From contig DNJC01000079.1 in NCBI GenBank assembly GCA_003490025.1, forward strand, positions 30,591 through 66,815: a stretch of DNA of 36,225 nt, given 5' to 3'. Below are positions 8,008-16,902 of this stretch, piece after piece. The first letter of the stretch is position 1; each line of letters starts with the position of its first letter. A program made the position numbers and the translations under genes. The notes beneath the pieces were generated by a model that was not told where the DNA came from, made no database searches, and saw only the letters and a program-made list of their open reading frames with translations. Source of the DNA: Geobacter sp. GTDB taxonomy: Bacteria > Desulfobacterota > Desulfuromonadia > Geobacterales > Geobacteraceae.

Positions 8008-8242
8008 TGATCGTAAAATTTATTCAATAGGTTCGCACTGTATTACCTCTCCTAATCCTAGTCAAACGGGAACCATAACCATTTCTGTCGCCTCATGCCC
8101 CGTCACCCGGCGCCGCCCAGCTGCGCGGCCGGGCTTCCAGTTCGATCCCCAGACAGTGGAAGACCTGCAGAACAATATCTACGATCGTAAATACATGAAG
8201 GGGTCCCCCCAGATTCCCACGACGTCAACTGCCCCTGGCGCC
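8008..8242. other. Unassigned spacer between brnA and the tamAB operon, possible gene remnant
   Basis: No complete gene. On the plus strand bases 8100-8275 encode a stretch containing FQFDPQTVEDLQNNIYDRKYMKG, which has the composition of real protein but no start or family I can name. It may be the decayed 3' end of a gene. No terminator is visible for either flanking operon. Confidence 0.3.
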
Positions 8243-8527
8243 TTAGTGAACGATTTGGTCTTCTTCAGCTTGTAGAAGCGCCTGTTCTATCTTCGACGCA
8301 ATGGAGTCGGCGGTGACCGATCCCTGGCCTGGGATCCTTATTCCGGAAATCACGTTCTTCGCATGATCCAGATAATGGTTCAACACATTCCGCTTATCGG
8401 ACAACCGCTCTACATCGCCACTCTCCCAGTAATCGCCTTCGTCGTTCACAGTTAGATCTGATATGAATTTCTTCTTGAGAGCGTGGAGAAGTTCCAATTT
8501 TATAATTGAGACAAACAGGGTGTTCAA
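8243..8527 (-). CDS. Small hypothetical protein, last gene of the tamAB operon (TTG start)
   Basis: Protein of 94 residues with no recognised family. The only plausible start is TTG at 8527, two bases after the tamB stop, with CTGGAG about a dozen bases upstream inside tamB. The protein is soluble and charged (FISDLTVNDEGDYWESGDVERL, HYLDHAKNVI) and predicted helical at both ends. It has no signal peptide, cysteine or clear motif. Its position suggests translational coupling to tamB. It reads like a cytoplasmic protein, so a direct role in the TamA-TamB machine is not obvious. The gene call rests on protein-like composition and tight spacing. It could be absent in relatives. Confidence 0.6.
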   Translation of the reverse strand: MNTLFVSIIKLELLHALKKKFISDLTVNDEGDYWESGDVERLSDKRNVLNHYLDHAKNVISGIRIPGQGSVTADSIASKIEQALLQAEEDQIVH

Positions 8528-8529
8528 GG

Positions 8530-11500
8530 TCAGTTGAACTCCAGCTTGTAGTAGAGGTCGGCGCCGCTCTCGCTGCCGCTTTGGGTCTCGATCTGCCAGT
8601 GCCGGAAGACGTCGTAACGGAGCCGGAACAGGTTCTCGCCGGTTACCAGGGACCGGCCATAGCTCACATAGATCTTCGGGGTCAGGTACTTGCCAACGGT
8701 GAAGACGGACTCGCCGGTCTGCGCCTGCTTGGCGGGCTCTCCGGACGGGGCGACGGGTATCTCCTTGTACCCCATGAGGCCGGTGCTCGTGGTGTCGACC
8801 TTCTCCAGACCGAGGGTGCTCAGGCCTAACCGGTCCTTGATCTGCTCCTGCAGCGATTCGGAATTACCGAAGGAGAAGAGACCCGCAGCGGCGGCTAAGA
8901 GCCCCGCCTGCTCGCCGCTGGCGCCCATGGGATGCCCCAGGACCATGTAGGAGAGGATGTCGACATCGGGAAGCGGCGGCTCGGAGTAAAGCTTCACCAC
9001 CGGCGCGTTCAGATAGCCGCCGACGGTGACCCCGGCTCGCACCTCGCCAACCTTTCGCAGCGCCAGGATGTCGAGGGTCGGCCGATCCACCGGGTCGTTC
9101 ACGTAGTAAAGCCGCCCACGCTCGATATCCAGATCCATGCCGTAGGCACGGTAACGCCCCTTCACCACGCTGATCTCACCGCTGCTCGATATGTCGTCGA
9201 TATCCTTCATGACCAGGTACATGTTCCCGCCAAAGGTGGCGTCGATGCCGGAGGCTTGCACCCGCACCTTGTCTCCCAGGATGACCCTGACCCGCCCGTC
9301 GATCGGATAGGGCGCCCGGCGCTCCTGCGCCATCTCCGTTCTTCCCTCCATGACGACGTCGGGGCTCGCCGTGACCCCCTGGTGCACCGGCGGGCCCAGC
9401 ACCAGCATCTCGGGTACGCGCAATTCACCACGCAGCGTCACCCCTTCCGCGCTTCCCTTGAAGCTCAACTGCGGCGAGGTGAACATGCGCAGTTCCGGGA
9501 GGTCTACGGTCAGGAATCTCTCGCCGCTCAGGCTGCCGCTATACTCAGCGACCTGCCACCCGTCAAGCATCACCAGCGCCTCGCCGGCGATCCACCCGCC
9601 GCCGGAAATGGCCCGGTATCTCTCGATCACGATCCGGTCCCGCTCCAATTGCGCCGACAGCTGCAGTTCCGAAACCTTTATCCCCGCACTCGGGAGGTAG
9701 CCGCCGGCCCGGGAGAGCTGCAGCGTCCCGGTGAGGCTCGGGTTACCCCAGGTCCCGGCGGCCTTCAGGTCGAGATCGAGGTCGCCGTGGCTCTCCTGCA
9801 CGAGTCCCGGGAAAAAGGCCGAGAGAAAACCTTGTTCCTGGACCCTCCCGGTGAGCGTCCCCCGCAGCGGGCCGCCCCGGTCCGGGGTGACCGGAAGCCG
9901 GGCGGGGATGGGAAGCAGGAAATCCCCCTGCGCCTGCCCGCTCTCCGCAAGGGCCAGGGAGAGTTTTCCGGTGAGGGTTTGTCCGCGCCAGTCGAAGGTG
10001 AGGGATGCCTGCCGGACGTTGGCCGTCATTTCCCCCTTTTCGTCCCGCCACTTCGCCTTACCCTGTGCGAACCCGGCCTCGCCGGCCATCTCGAGGCGCT
10101 GCCCAGGCAACAGCCTCCCGTTCGCCTTCCCGGAGAGTTCCCCCTGGAGGTTCAGCGCGCCGGGGAGCCAGGGACCAAGGAGCGCCGTGTTTACGCCGCT
10201 CCACTGCAGGGAGAGATCCCCGGTTGCGGGGATGGCGGCGCCTGCCGGTGAGTCGGAAGAGAAGGCCGCCTGCAGCGTCCCCCCTTCCTGCAGCGCGAGA
10301 TCGAACCTGGCACGGCTTCCCTGCCGGTCGGCGTCGATCCGGAGCGTGCCGTTGGCGACCAGGAGCCGCTCGCCCCTGGAGGTATAGGTCCCGGTCGCGA
10401 CGGCTTGCCCCGCCAGCGTGAGGTCACCCCTCCCCTTGGCGGCGCCCCCGGACCGGTCGCGCCAGGTGAAATCGAGATCGGCCTTGTCAAGCGAGAGGTC
10501 GAATTCCTCCCCCTGCGACAGCCAGTTCAGGTGCCCCTCCGAGACCGCGGTATGTCCCTTCAGGTCGAGTCTTTTTCCCGGCAGCAGCCTCCCGGTCACC
10601 AGACCCGCCATGCGCCCGTCGAGGATGAACTCCGGCGGTACAAAGGGGCGGAGCAGGGCCAGGTCGAGGTTCGACCACTGCAGCGACAACTCTCCCCGGT
10701 CGGGGAGCGCGGCTTTCGCCGGTCCCCTGGAGCGGAAATCGAAGTGTGCCGTTCCGGCGCCCTTTTCCAGCGAGAGGTCCACCGTGGTCCGAAGGCCCGC
10801 GCTGCCGCCCTCCAGCGTCGCCACCAGCCGCTCCAGGTTCACCCGCCGGCCGTCGGTGACCATCGACCCGTGCGCATCGGCACGGCCGGCGAGGGTGATC
10901 CTTCCGCCCGGACGGCTCTGCATGGAGACGTTCCCCGAACTCGCCCCGGCAAGCTCTACCCCCTCCAGCCAACGGTTCGCCCGCGCCAGGTTCACCTCTC
11001 TCCAGTTCCCGCTGAAGGAGCCGGCGCCCCCCCCGACGTTCCCGGAAAGCTCAACCCGCTCCCCCCCCACCCCGTTGATCACCAGAGGGGAGACGCTGAA
11101 CCTCTCGCCGCTCACCAGCAGGCGCGCGGGGGCCGCGAGGGCGAAGGGGCCTACGTTGTCGGTCCCGGAGAGCCGCGCCAGCTCACCGCGCCAGGCACCA
11201 TCGGCGTAGCCGCCGGTCAGGGTGGCCCCGACGCTGCTGCCGGGGGAACTCAGCTCCGCCCTTATGGTATGGCGGTCGGCCGTCCCCTGCAGCGCAAGGA
11301 GCGCCGTTTCCACACGGACCCGCCCCACCCTCACCCCGCCGAGCGCCGCCTTCAGGCGCATCGGGTACCCCTGTTCCGGCCCCACTTCCGCATCGAGGGT
11401 GATGGAGGCCACCCGGGCGCCGGAGGTCGCGATGTTACTTCCCTTTGCTGCGGCGGCCCCGGCGAGTCTCCCGTCGCGCCAGCGGACCCAGCCGCCCGCC

Positions 11501-12981
11501 TGCAAGGCGCCCGAGGCCTTGGGCAGCAGGCCGGAGAGATCGCTCACGCTGGCTGCCAGGTCTAGCCGCCGGTCCAGTTCCCCGGCGCCCCGGAGAGTGA
11601 ACCCCTTCCCCGCCACGAACAGCCGCTCCACCCGGAGCTTCTCCCCGACGAAGCTCCCCCGCAGTTCGCCCTGCAGGTCCCTCCCCTGCAGCCTGCTCTG
11701 CAACAGCTTCCCGTTCAGCGCGCCGCTAAGCTCCCCCTTTTCCGGCGCCTGCAGCGAGCCGGAGAGATCTAGGTTGACCACGCCGGACCAGTCGGGGGCG
11801 ACCATGGCGGGGTTCATCCCCCTGCCGGACAGGGTCCCGGCGACGCGAAGCCCCTTGCTCCAGGCGACGTCGAGCGCGCCGCGCACCCGCCCCTGGAGCA
11901 GGCTCCCGGAAAGGGGGGCGAGCCTGATGGCGTCCTTGCCGCCGCGGTAATCCGCCGCTAAAGCCGCCGTCTGCCACCCCTCCCCCTTGTTGGCGAGGGA
12001 GAAGCGGCCCAGGTAATCGGACGGGGTCCCGGAAAAGGTGAGTGTGCCGGAGAGCCGCGTCGGTTGTTTCAGCTCCCCGGAGAGATCGAGATCGGCTCCC
12101 TGCAGCGCCAGGGAGAATATCGGCTCGCCCATGGTGAGGGTCATGCTCCCGCCGCCGGTGAGGGTCCCCTTTTCTCCCGGCCTCACCATCCTCAGGCTCC
12201 TCACGTTGAATCCGGTGCGGGTGACGCCAAGCTCTCCCGTCACCTCCAGGCGCTGCGCCCCGCCGCTGCGGCCGGCAACCGCTATGGCGCCTGCCATCTG
12301 TTCCGGGGCCTTGCCGGGCAAAAGCCTTGCCTGCAGGGAAAAGAGGTCGAATTCACGCGCAGGCTTCAGCGGCACGTACACGACATCGACCCGGAGAGAG
12401 GGGCGCCAGAGCCCGGCGACGAGTTCTCCCGAGGCGCGTCCCTGCGGCGCGTTGAGGCCGATGTCGTACAGGGAGAGCACCCCGTCCTTCAGGGCGAGCC
12501 TCGCCTTCAATTCGGTGACGCCGGCAGGCGCCTGTTGCAGGTGGCGATAGGTGAGCCCCTTCAGGCTGAAGCGCCTCACCTCGGCGTCCATGCGCCGCAC
12601 CATGCCGCTCACCTGCGGCCAGGTCAGATCCGGAGCCTTGGCGCTGAGCGGCGTGTCGTCCTGGATGCGCACCCCGGCGATGGCGAGATCGTGCACCAGG
12701 AGCTTCCCCCCCAGGAGGCGCTCCGGCTCCCAGACAAGCTCCAGGCGGTCGAGCTGCGCCGCAAGCTTCGGGCGCGACAGCCGCACCCCGGTGAGGGTGA
12801 GCCGGTCCCTGAGCCTTCCCTCGACCTTTTGCACGGAGAGCCGGACGCCGCCGAGGCTGGAAAGGGTGGTGAGGGCAAAGCGCGCGCCCGAGCTGGTGTC
12901 GATGAGCCAGAAGAACCCCAGCGAAACCAGGAGGGCGAAGGCGAGGACGGCCGCGCCGATATAGAGCATGATCCGCTTCAC
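8530..12981 (-). CDS. tamB: Translocation and assembly module protein TamB
   Basis: Protein of 1483 residues. One N-terminal membrane anchor (about residues 5-27, IGAAVLAFALLVSLGFFWLI) is followed by a very long periplasmic stretch of AsmA/TamB-type beta repeats (recurring GxxxxxxGxLxxxxxLxLxxx patterns). It ends with the diagnostic DUF490/TamB C-terminal domain, which includes SVVKGRYRAYGMDLDIERGRLYYVND, VRAGVTVGGYLNAPVVKLYS and DVDILSYMVLGHPMG, and finishes YYKLEFN. TamB spans the periplasm as a hydrophobic groove and works with TamA in outer-membrane protein assembly and in phospholipid transport to the outer membrane. The start is GTG at 12981, overlapping the tamA stop (GTGA), so translation is probably coupled. 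Confidence 0.95.
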   Translation of the reverse strand: MKRIMLYIGAAVLAFALLVSLGFFWLIDTSSGARFALTTLSSLGGVRLSVQKVEGRLRDRLTLTGVRLSRPKLAAQLDRLELVWEPERLLGGKLLVHDLAIAGVRIQDDTPLSAKAPDLTWPQVSGMVRRMDAEVRRFSLKGLTYRHLQQAPAGVTELKARLALKDGVLSLYDIGLNAPQGRASGELVAGLWRPSLRVDVVYVPLKPAREFDLFSLQARLLPGKAPEQMAGAIAVAGRSGGAQRLEVTGELGVTRTGFNVRSLRMVRPGEKGTLTGGGSMTLTMGEPIFSLALQGADLDLSGELKQPTRLSGTLTFSGTPSDYLGRFSLANKGEGWQTAALAADYRGGKDAIRLAPLSGSLLQGRVRGALDVAWSKGLRVAGTLSGRGMNPAMVAPDWSGVVNLDLSGSLQAPEKGELSGALNGKLLQSRLQGRDLQGELRGSFVGEKLRVERLFVAGKGFTLRGAGELDRRLDLAASVSDLSGLLPKASGALQAGGWVRWRDGRLAGAAAAKGSNIATSGARVASITLDAEVGPEQGYPMRLKAALGGVRVGRVRVETALLALQGTADRHTIRAELSSPGSSVGATLTGGYADGAWRGELARLSGTDNVGPFALAAPARLLVSGERFSVSPLVINGVGGERVELSGNVGGGAGSFSGNWREVNLARANRWLEGVELAGASSGNVSMQSRPGGRITLAGRADAHGSMVTDGRRVNLERLVATLEGGSAGLRTTVDLSLEKGAGTAHFDFRSRGPAKAALPDRGELSLQWSNLDLALLRPFVPPEFILDGRMAGLVTGRLLPGKRLDLKGHTAVSEGHLNWLSQGEEFDLSLDKADLDFTWRDRSGGAAKGRGDLTLAGQAVATGTYTSRGERLLVANGTLRIDADRQGSRARFDLALQEGGTLQAAFSSDSPAGAAIPATGDLSLQWSGVNTALLGPWLPGALNLQGELSGKANGRLLPGQRLEMAGEAGFAQGKAKWRDEKGEMTANVRQASLTFDWRGQTLTGKLSLALAESGQAQGDFLLPIPARLPVTPDRGGPLRGTLTGRVQEQGFLSAFFPGLVQESHGDLDLDLKAAGTWGNPSLTGTLQLSRAGGYLPSAGIKVSELQLSAQLERDRIVIERYRAISGGGWIAGEALVMLDGWQVAEYSGSLSGERFLTVDLPELRMFTSPQLSFKGSAEGVTLRGELRVPEMLVLGPPVHQGVTASPDVVMEGRTEMAQERRAPYPIDGRVRVILGDKVRVQASGIDATFGGNMYLVMKDIDDISSSGEISVVKGRYRAYGMDLDIERGRLYYVNDPVDRPTLDILALRKVGEVRAGVTVGGYLNAPVVKLYSEPPLPDVDILSYMVLGHPMGASGEQAGLLAAAAGLFSFGNSESLQEQIKDRLGLSTLGLEKVDTTSTGLMGYKEIPVAPSGEPAKQAQTGESVFTVGKYLTPKIYVSYGRSLVTGENLFRLRYDVFRHWQIETQSGSESGADLYYKLEFN

Positions 12982-14744
12982 AGCTCGAACCCCACGGTGA
13001 AATGGATGCGGACGCTGCTGCCGCCGCTGGTGAGCGGTCTAGCCACGTAGAGGTTCAGCCCCCCTACCCGGGTGTAGTAGTGGACACCGACCCCGGCCCC
13101 CTGCTCGAGCCGCACGTCGGCGTAGTCGTTGAAGGCGTTCCCCGCGTCGTAGAAGATGGAGACGCCCCAGCTCTCGTACAGCGCGCGCTCCAGTTCGAGG
13201 CTGCCGAAGAGGAGATTCTTGCCCCCCACCACCCTGCCGCTGGCGTCGCGCGGACCGAGGCTTTGATAGGAATAGCCCCGCACGCTCTGGTCCCCGCCGG
13301 CGAAGAAGCGGATCGAGGGGGGGAGATCGGCCAGGGGGTCCTGCAACACGCTGATCCCCCACTTCGCCCTGGCATGCAGGGAAAGGCGCCCGGGGAGAGG
13401 AAGGAGCGTGCTTCCCTGGGCGATGAACTGGATGAGCGCCGAATCGGAGCCGAGGAAGGGATGCGCGCCGCGCAGGTCGAGCGAGGTGCTGTAGCCGCGG
13501 GTGGGGCGGACCGCGTCGTTGAAGGCGTTCTTGGTGAAACGGAAACCGGGGAGCACCAGCCGTGAACTGGAATCCTCGTTCCCGATGGTGAAGTTCTCCT
13601 GCTGGAACTTGACGTAGGGGGTGGCGATCTCTCCCCGCCCCAGGCCGATGGTGCGGCTCAGTTCCAGCGCCACCAGCTGGCTCTGGTAGGTCGTCACATC
13701 CTCCTGCTGGAGGTTCAGCTGCACGGAGGTGGCGCTTCTGTAGTCGGTGCTGCTGGGGATCGTGTAACGGCCGGCGAAGCCCTGCAGGCGCTCCGCCACG
13801 AAGATGCTGAGGTCCAGGTCGTGGGCCTTGTGGAAGAGGTTCAGGTCGCGGTAGCGGACCGAGAACCGGCCGCCGGTGTCGGTCCCGTACCCAATGCCGG
13901 GGCGCACGGTGCGGCGCGGCGCGCTGGTCAGCCGCACCAGCACCGGCACCTGGGCGTCCTTTTCCTTCTCCTTCTCCGGGGTGAGCACCACCTGCTTGAA
14001 CCGCTCGGAGTTGGCGAAGTTGAGCTGCGTCTCGCCGAGCTTCCCGTACGAGAAGGTCTCCCCCTTCTTGAAGGCGACAAAGCGCTTCAGATAGCCGGGG
14101 GGATAGTCGGGAGCCCCCTCGATCCGGGCGTCGCCGAAGAAGTAGCGCGGGCCGGTGTCCAGGGTGAGGAAGATCCGCGCGGTCGTGGCGCCGGGGGCTA
14201 TGCGTATCTCGTGGCGGGGGAAATCGGCGTCAAGGTAGCCGAGATTCACGGCGCGGGACTGCAGCGCCCCCTTCCCCCGCTCGTAATCGGTTTGCAGCAG
14301 CACCTCTCCCTTCACCACCGGAAAGGCGCTGACCAGGCGGCGCAGATCCCCTTCCCCCGCCCCTGCCCCCTTCAGCTCCAGTTCCACCTCCGCGACGCGC
14401 ACAGGCTCCCCCGGGAGGACCACGACCTGCAGGCGGTACTTCCCGTCGCGCCCCTGCTCCACCCGGGCCGAGACTTGGGCGTTGTAGTAGCCATACGGCT
14501 CCAGCGCCTTGCGCACCTTTTCCGGCGACTGCTGGGCGAAACGGTCCAGCCAGGGGCGGTCCACCTTCCCCTCCCGCACCAGGCCGTAAGGGACGGTGAG
14601 GGTGAGCTGCACGTTCTCGCGGGCGTCCCCTTCCACGCCGGAGATCGAGACCTCCACCGGGTCGGCGGCGAAAACGGCAGCGGAGAGGCCGAGCAGAAAC
14701 AACAGCGCGGCGATCGCCACGTATCTCGGTGAGGATCTGGACAT
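12978..14744 (-). CDS. tamA: Outer-membrane assembly factor TamA (BamA/Omp85 family)
   Basis: Protein of 588 residues. A signal peptide (MSRSSPRYVAIAALLFLLGLSAAVFA) precedes about three POTRA domains (residues about 28-270; for example RKALEPYGYYNAQVSARV and KGALQSRAVNLGYLDADFP). A 16-strand Omp85 beta-barrel follows. The barrel holds the loop-6 motif FFAGGDQSVRGYSYQSLGP with the conserved VRGY, and ends in an outer-membrane type strand, VRIHFTVGFEL. TamA forms the outer-membrane half of the translocation and assembly module with TamB. ATG 14744 has AAAGG about nine bases upstream. It is the first gene of an operon with tamB and the small TTG-start gene. Confidence 0.95.
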   Translation of the reverse strand: MSRSSPRYVAIAALLFLLGLSAAVFAADPVEVSISGVEGDARENVQLTLTVPYGLVREGKVDRPWLDRFAQQSPEKVRKALEPYGYYNAQVSARVEQGRDGKYRLQVVVLPGEPVRVAEVELELKGAGAGEGDLRRLVSAFPVVKGEVLLQTDYERGKGALQSRAVNLGYLDADFPRHEIRIAPGATTARIFLTLDTGPRYFFGDARIEGAPDYPPGYLKRFVAFKKGETFSYGKLGETQLNFANSERFKQVVLTPEKEKEKDAQVPVLVRLTSAPRRTVRPGIGYGTDTGGRFSVRYRDLNLFHKAHDLDLSIFVAERLQGFAGRYTIPSSTDYRSATSVQLNLQQEDVTTYQSQLVALELSRTIGLGRGEIATPYVKFQQENFTIGNEDSSSRLVLPGFRFTKNAFNDAVRPTRGYSTSLDLRGAHPFLGSDSALIQFIAQGSTLLPLPGRLSLHARAKWGISVLQDPLADLPPSIRFFAGGDQSVRGYSYQSLGPRDASGRVVGGKNLLFGSLELERALYESWGVSIFYDAGNAFNDYADVRLEQGAGVGVHYYTRVGGLNLYVARPLTSGGSSVRIHFTVGFEL

Positions 14745-15107
14745 TGCAAGCCTTTGAACGGGGGATTCACGACTGAAGACGCCGCGGCGCGGCAGGCGCG
14801 AATGGGAGGGATTGGCCGCGACCCGTGAAGTTTACCATCTAATGCCGACTTGTTACCTCGGAAGGCGGAGAATATCCGACGAAGGAAGGTGTGATGTCGT
14901 CAACGGAGTGAAATTATACGATCATAGTTAAAGTTATCAAATCCATCCGGACAATTGTGACTGCGCCGACTGGCACTGTGACAGACCGGTTGCCGCCAGA
15001 TCTCAGGTCCAGGTGGAGGCACTGATTGAAGGGGAGTCACAAATAAGAGAGGTACGGATAATTCCTGTGACCGCGGCAAATCGTGTCAGTTCGGCAATCC
15101 CGAACTC
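14745..15107. other. Divergent spacer between tamA and the acetyltransferase gene
   Basis: AT-richer than its neighbours around 14905-14945. It must hold the tamA promoter (minus) and leads into the promoter at 15108-15116 (plus). TGTGAC occurs twice, at about 14956 and 14978, but I see no convincing operator or gene. Confidence 0.4.
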
Positions 15108-15116
15108 TGCTATAAT
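15108..15116 (+). promoter_or_regulatory. Extended -10 promoter of the acetyltransferase-deacylase operon
   Basis: TGCTATAAT is a perfect extended -10 element with no good -35 upstream, as expected for this class. Transcription would start near 15123, which rules out the earlier GTG at 15013 and supports the ATG at 15154. Confidence 0.6.
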
Positions 15117-15153
15117 GACTGCAGCCCAAATCAACGCAGTCGCGAGGTACGGC

Positions 15154-15666
15154 ATGCTGCATCACAACGAAAACGAGGAAGAAGCGCCGCGCGTCAGGGA
15201 GATGATCATCGACGACCTGGCGGAGGTGTTCCACATCGGCGAGGAACTGTTCACGGCGGAATACTCCCAGAGCCTGTACCGGACCTGGGACGAGTACGAG
15301 ATCACCACGCTCTTCAATTCGGACAACGAACTCTGCATCGTCGCCGAGCACGAGGAGAGGATACTGGGCTTCGCCCTGGCGACCACGGTGAAGAAGCACA
15401 ATTCGCCCTGGAAGTACGGGTACCTGGTCTGGCTGGGGGTGCGGCGCGAACTCCAGAAACTCCATGTCGGGGAGCGGCTGTTCAAGGAGCTGAAGCGGCG
15501 TTTCAAGGAGCAGGGGGTGCGCATGATCATCATCGACACCTCGGCCGACAACCAGCCGGCCCTCAGGTTCTTCCGCAAACAGGGGTTCGACAACATCCAG
15601 GACCACGTGTACATGACGCTCAACCTGTCCAAGCGGCACAAGAAGAGAGCGGTGAAAAAGCCATGA
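15154..15666 (+). CDS. GNAT family N-acetyltransferase
   Basis: Protein of 170 residues from ATG 15154 (MLHHNENEEE), with GAGG seven bases upstream. The frame is open to a GTG at 15013, but that lies before the promoter. GNAT features: an N-terminal REMIIDDLAEVFHIGEELF helix, central strands ELCIVAEHEERILGFALA and YGYLVWLGVRREL, an acetyl-CoA pyrophosphate loop QKLHVGERL (the usual first Gly of QxxGxG is His here), and the motif-B end DTSADNQPALRFFRKQGF. The basic tail is KRHKKRAVKKP. The fold resembles RimI-like acetyltransferases that modify amino groups of proteins or small molecules; the substrate is unknown. Its stop overlaps the next gene by four bases (ATGA). Confidence 0.85.
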   Translation: MLHHNENEEEAPRVREMIIDDLAEVFHIGEELFTAEYSQSLYRTWDEYEITTLFNSDNELCIVAEHEERILGFALATTVKKHNSPWKYGYLVWLGVRRELQKLHVGERLFKELKRRFKEQGVRMIIIDTSADNQPALRFFRKQGFDNIQDHVYMTLNLSKRHKKRAVKKP

Positions 15667-16877
15667 GCGGCCGTCTCGACGACGTCATGGCGGCGATCGA
15701 CCCGGCACGGCTCAAGGGGATCCTGTGCGAAATGGTCGACATCTACTCTCCCTCCGGCAAGGAAGAGGACATCCAGCTCTACCTGGAGGACCTCCTCAGC
15801 CGCGCGGGATTCACCGTGGAGCGGCAGGAGGTGGAGGAGGAGGAGCGCTACAACCTGCGGGTAACGATGGGGGAAGACGAGCCCCGGCTTTACCTGGTGG
15901 GGCACGTGGACACCGTCCCGGCCTGGGACCTGGAGGAGTTCGGCGCCCGCGAGGAGGGGGAGATCATCCACGGGCTCGGCAGCTCCGACATGAAAGGTGG
16001 TTGTGCGGCGATGATCGAGGCGTGGCTAGCCCTTTCGGAGGCGCTCAAGGGGGCCAGGCGCCCCAGTATCGGCCTGCTCCTGGTCGTGGGGGAGGAGGAA
16101 AACGGCGACGGGAGCAGCGCGTTCCTGGAGCAATGCCGCGCCCCCTGGGCCGTCATCGGCGAGCCGACCGGCCTTTGCGCCTGTTTCGCCCATTACGGCT
16201 ACCTGGAGGCGGGATTCGTCACCCACGGGCTGAAGAGCCACTCCTCGCTCCCGGAACTGGGGCACAACGCGGTCGAGTCGATGCTGAGGGTGCTGCTGCA
16301 CCTGGGGAAGGACCCGCTTTTCGACCGCGACAAGACCGACATCGTCTACTCCATCCGCGAGATGCGCTCCTCGCAGAAAGGGTTCGTGGTCCCCGACCGC
16401 TGCGAGGCGTGGATCGACCTGCACCTGCCGCCCGCACTCGACCCGGCTTCGGTGCAGCACTCCATCCGCCGCATAGTGTCGGCGGCGGGCCGGCACGTCC
16501 CGGGGCTGGATTTGACCGTCGCCTTCGACTTCGCCTCCGCCGGCTACAACCTCGGCACCAACAACCCGCTGGCCCGGGTGCTGGAAGAGATCTACCCGCG
16601 GCTTGGCATCCCGCTCAAGTTCGACGCCTTCCGTTCGCACTCCGACGGCAACCTCTTCTTCGCCGCCGGGTGCCGGCCGCTGATCCTCGGGCCGGGCGCC
16701 CTGGAGATATCGCACACCCCCGAGGAACAGGTGGACTTCAACGAGGTGCTGGCGGCGGCGCGGATCTATGCGGCCCTTTGCCTCAGGGGCGACCAGTTCG
16801 CCTCCCTGAGCGCGGAGCGTTGCGGGAGTTGGGCGTCGTTCGACCGGCAGGCCTGCTGGGTGGGATGCAGGGAGTGA
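15663..16877 (+). CDS. M20 family zinc peptidase / deacylase (ArgE/DapE-like)
   Basis: Protein of 404 residues with the complete two-metal M20 set: GHVDTVPAWD (His81, catalytic Asp83), SSDMKGG (bridging Asp109), GEEENGDGS (catalytic Glu144, metal Glu145), GEPTGL (Glu167) and SHTPEEQ (His351). The lid/dimerisation domain lies between about residues 175 and 295. Family members remove acyl groups from amino acids (acetylornithine, N-succinyl-diaminopimelate, LysW-linked lysine) or cleave dipeptides. The exact substrate cannot be read from sequence. A 30-residue Cys-containing tail after the domain (CGSWASFDRQACWVGC) is unusual. It is translationally coupled to the upstream acetyltransferase through a 4-base ATGA overlap. 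No terminator is seen before the convergent cytochrome gene 25 bases away. Confidence 0.9.
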   Translation: MSGRLDDVMAAIDPARLKGILCEMVDIYSPSGKEEDIQLYLEDLLSRAGFTVERQEVEEEERYNLRVTMGEDEPRLYLVGHVDTVPAWDLEEFGAREEGEIIHGLGSSDMKGGCAAMIEAWLALSEALKGARRPSIGLLLVVGEEENGDGSSAFLEQCRAPWAVIGEPTGLCACFAHYGYLEAGFVTHGLKSHSSLPELGHNAVESMLRVLLHLGKDPLFDRDKTDIVYSIREMRSSQKGFVVPDRCEAWIDLHLPPALDPASVQHSIRRIVSAAGRHVPGLDLTVAFDFASAGYNLGTNNPLARVLEEIYPRLGIPLKFDAFRSHSDGNLFFAAGCRPLILGPGALEISHTPEEQVDFNEVLAAARIYAALCLRGDQFASLSAERCGSWASFDRQACWVGCRE

Positions 16878-16902
16878 GGTTGAAGGGAAGACAGGGGCGG
16901 GA

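Noticed and set aside
8932..10251. A 439-codon open frame opposite tamB
   Set aside because: Antisense frame with no domain; tamB is certain on the other strand.
15013..15153. GTG start for the acetyltransferase
   Set aside because: It lies upstream of the extended -10 promoter at 15108-15116; ATG 15154 has a better ribosome site and begins at the domain edge.
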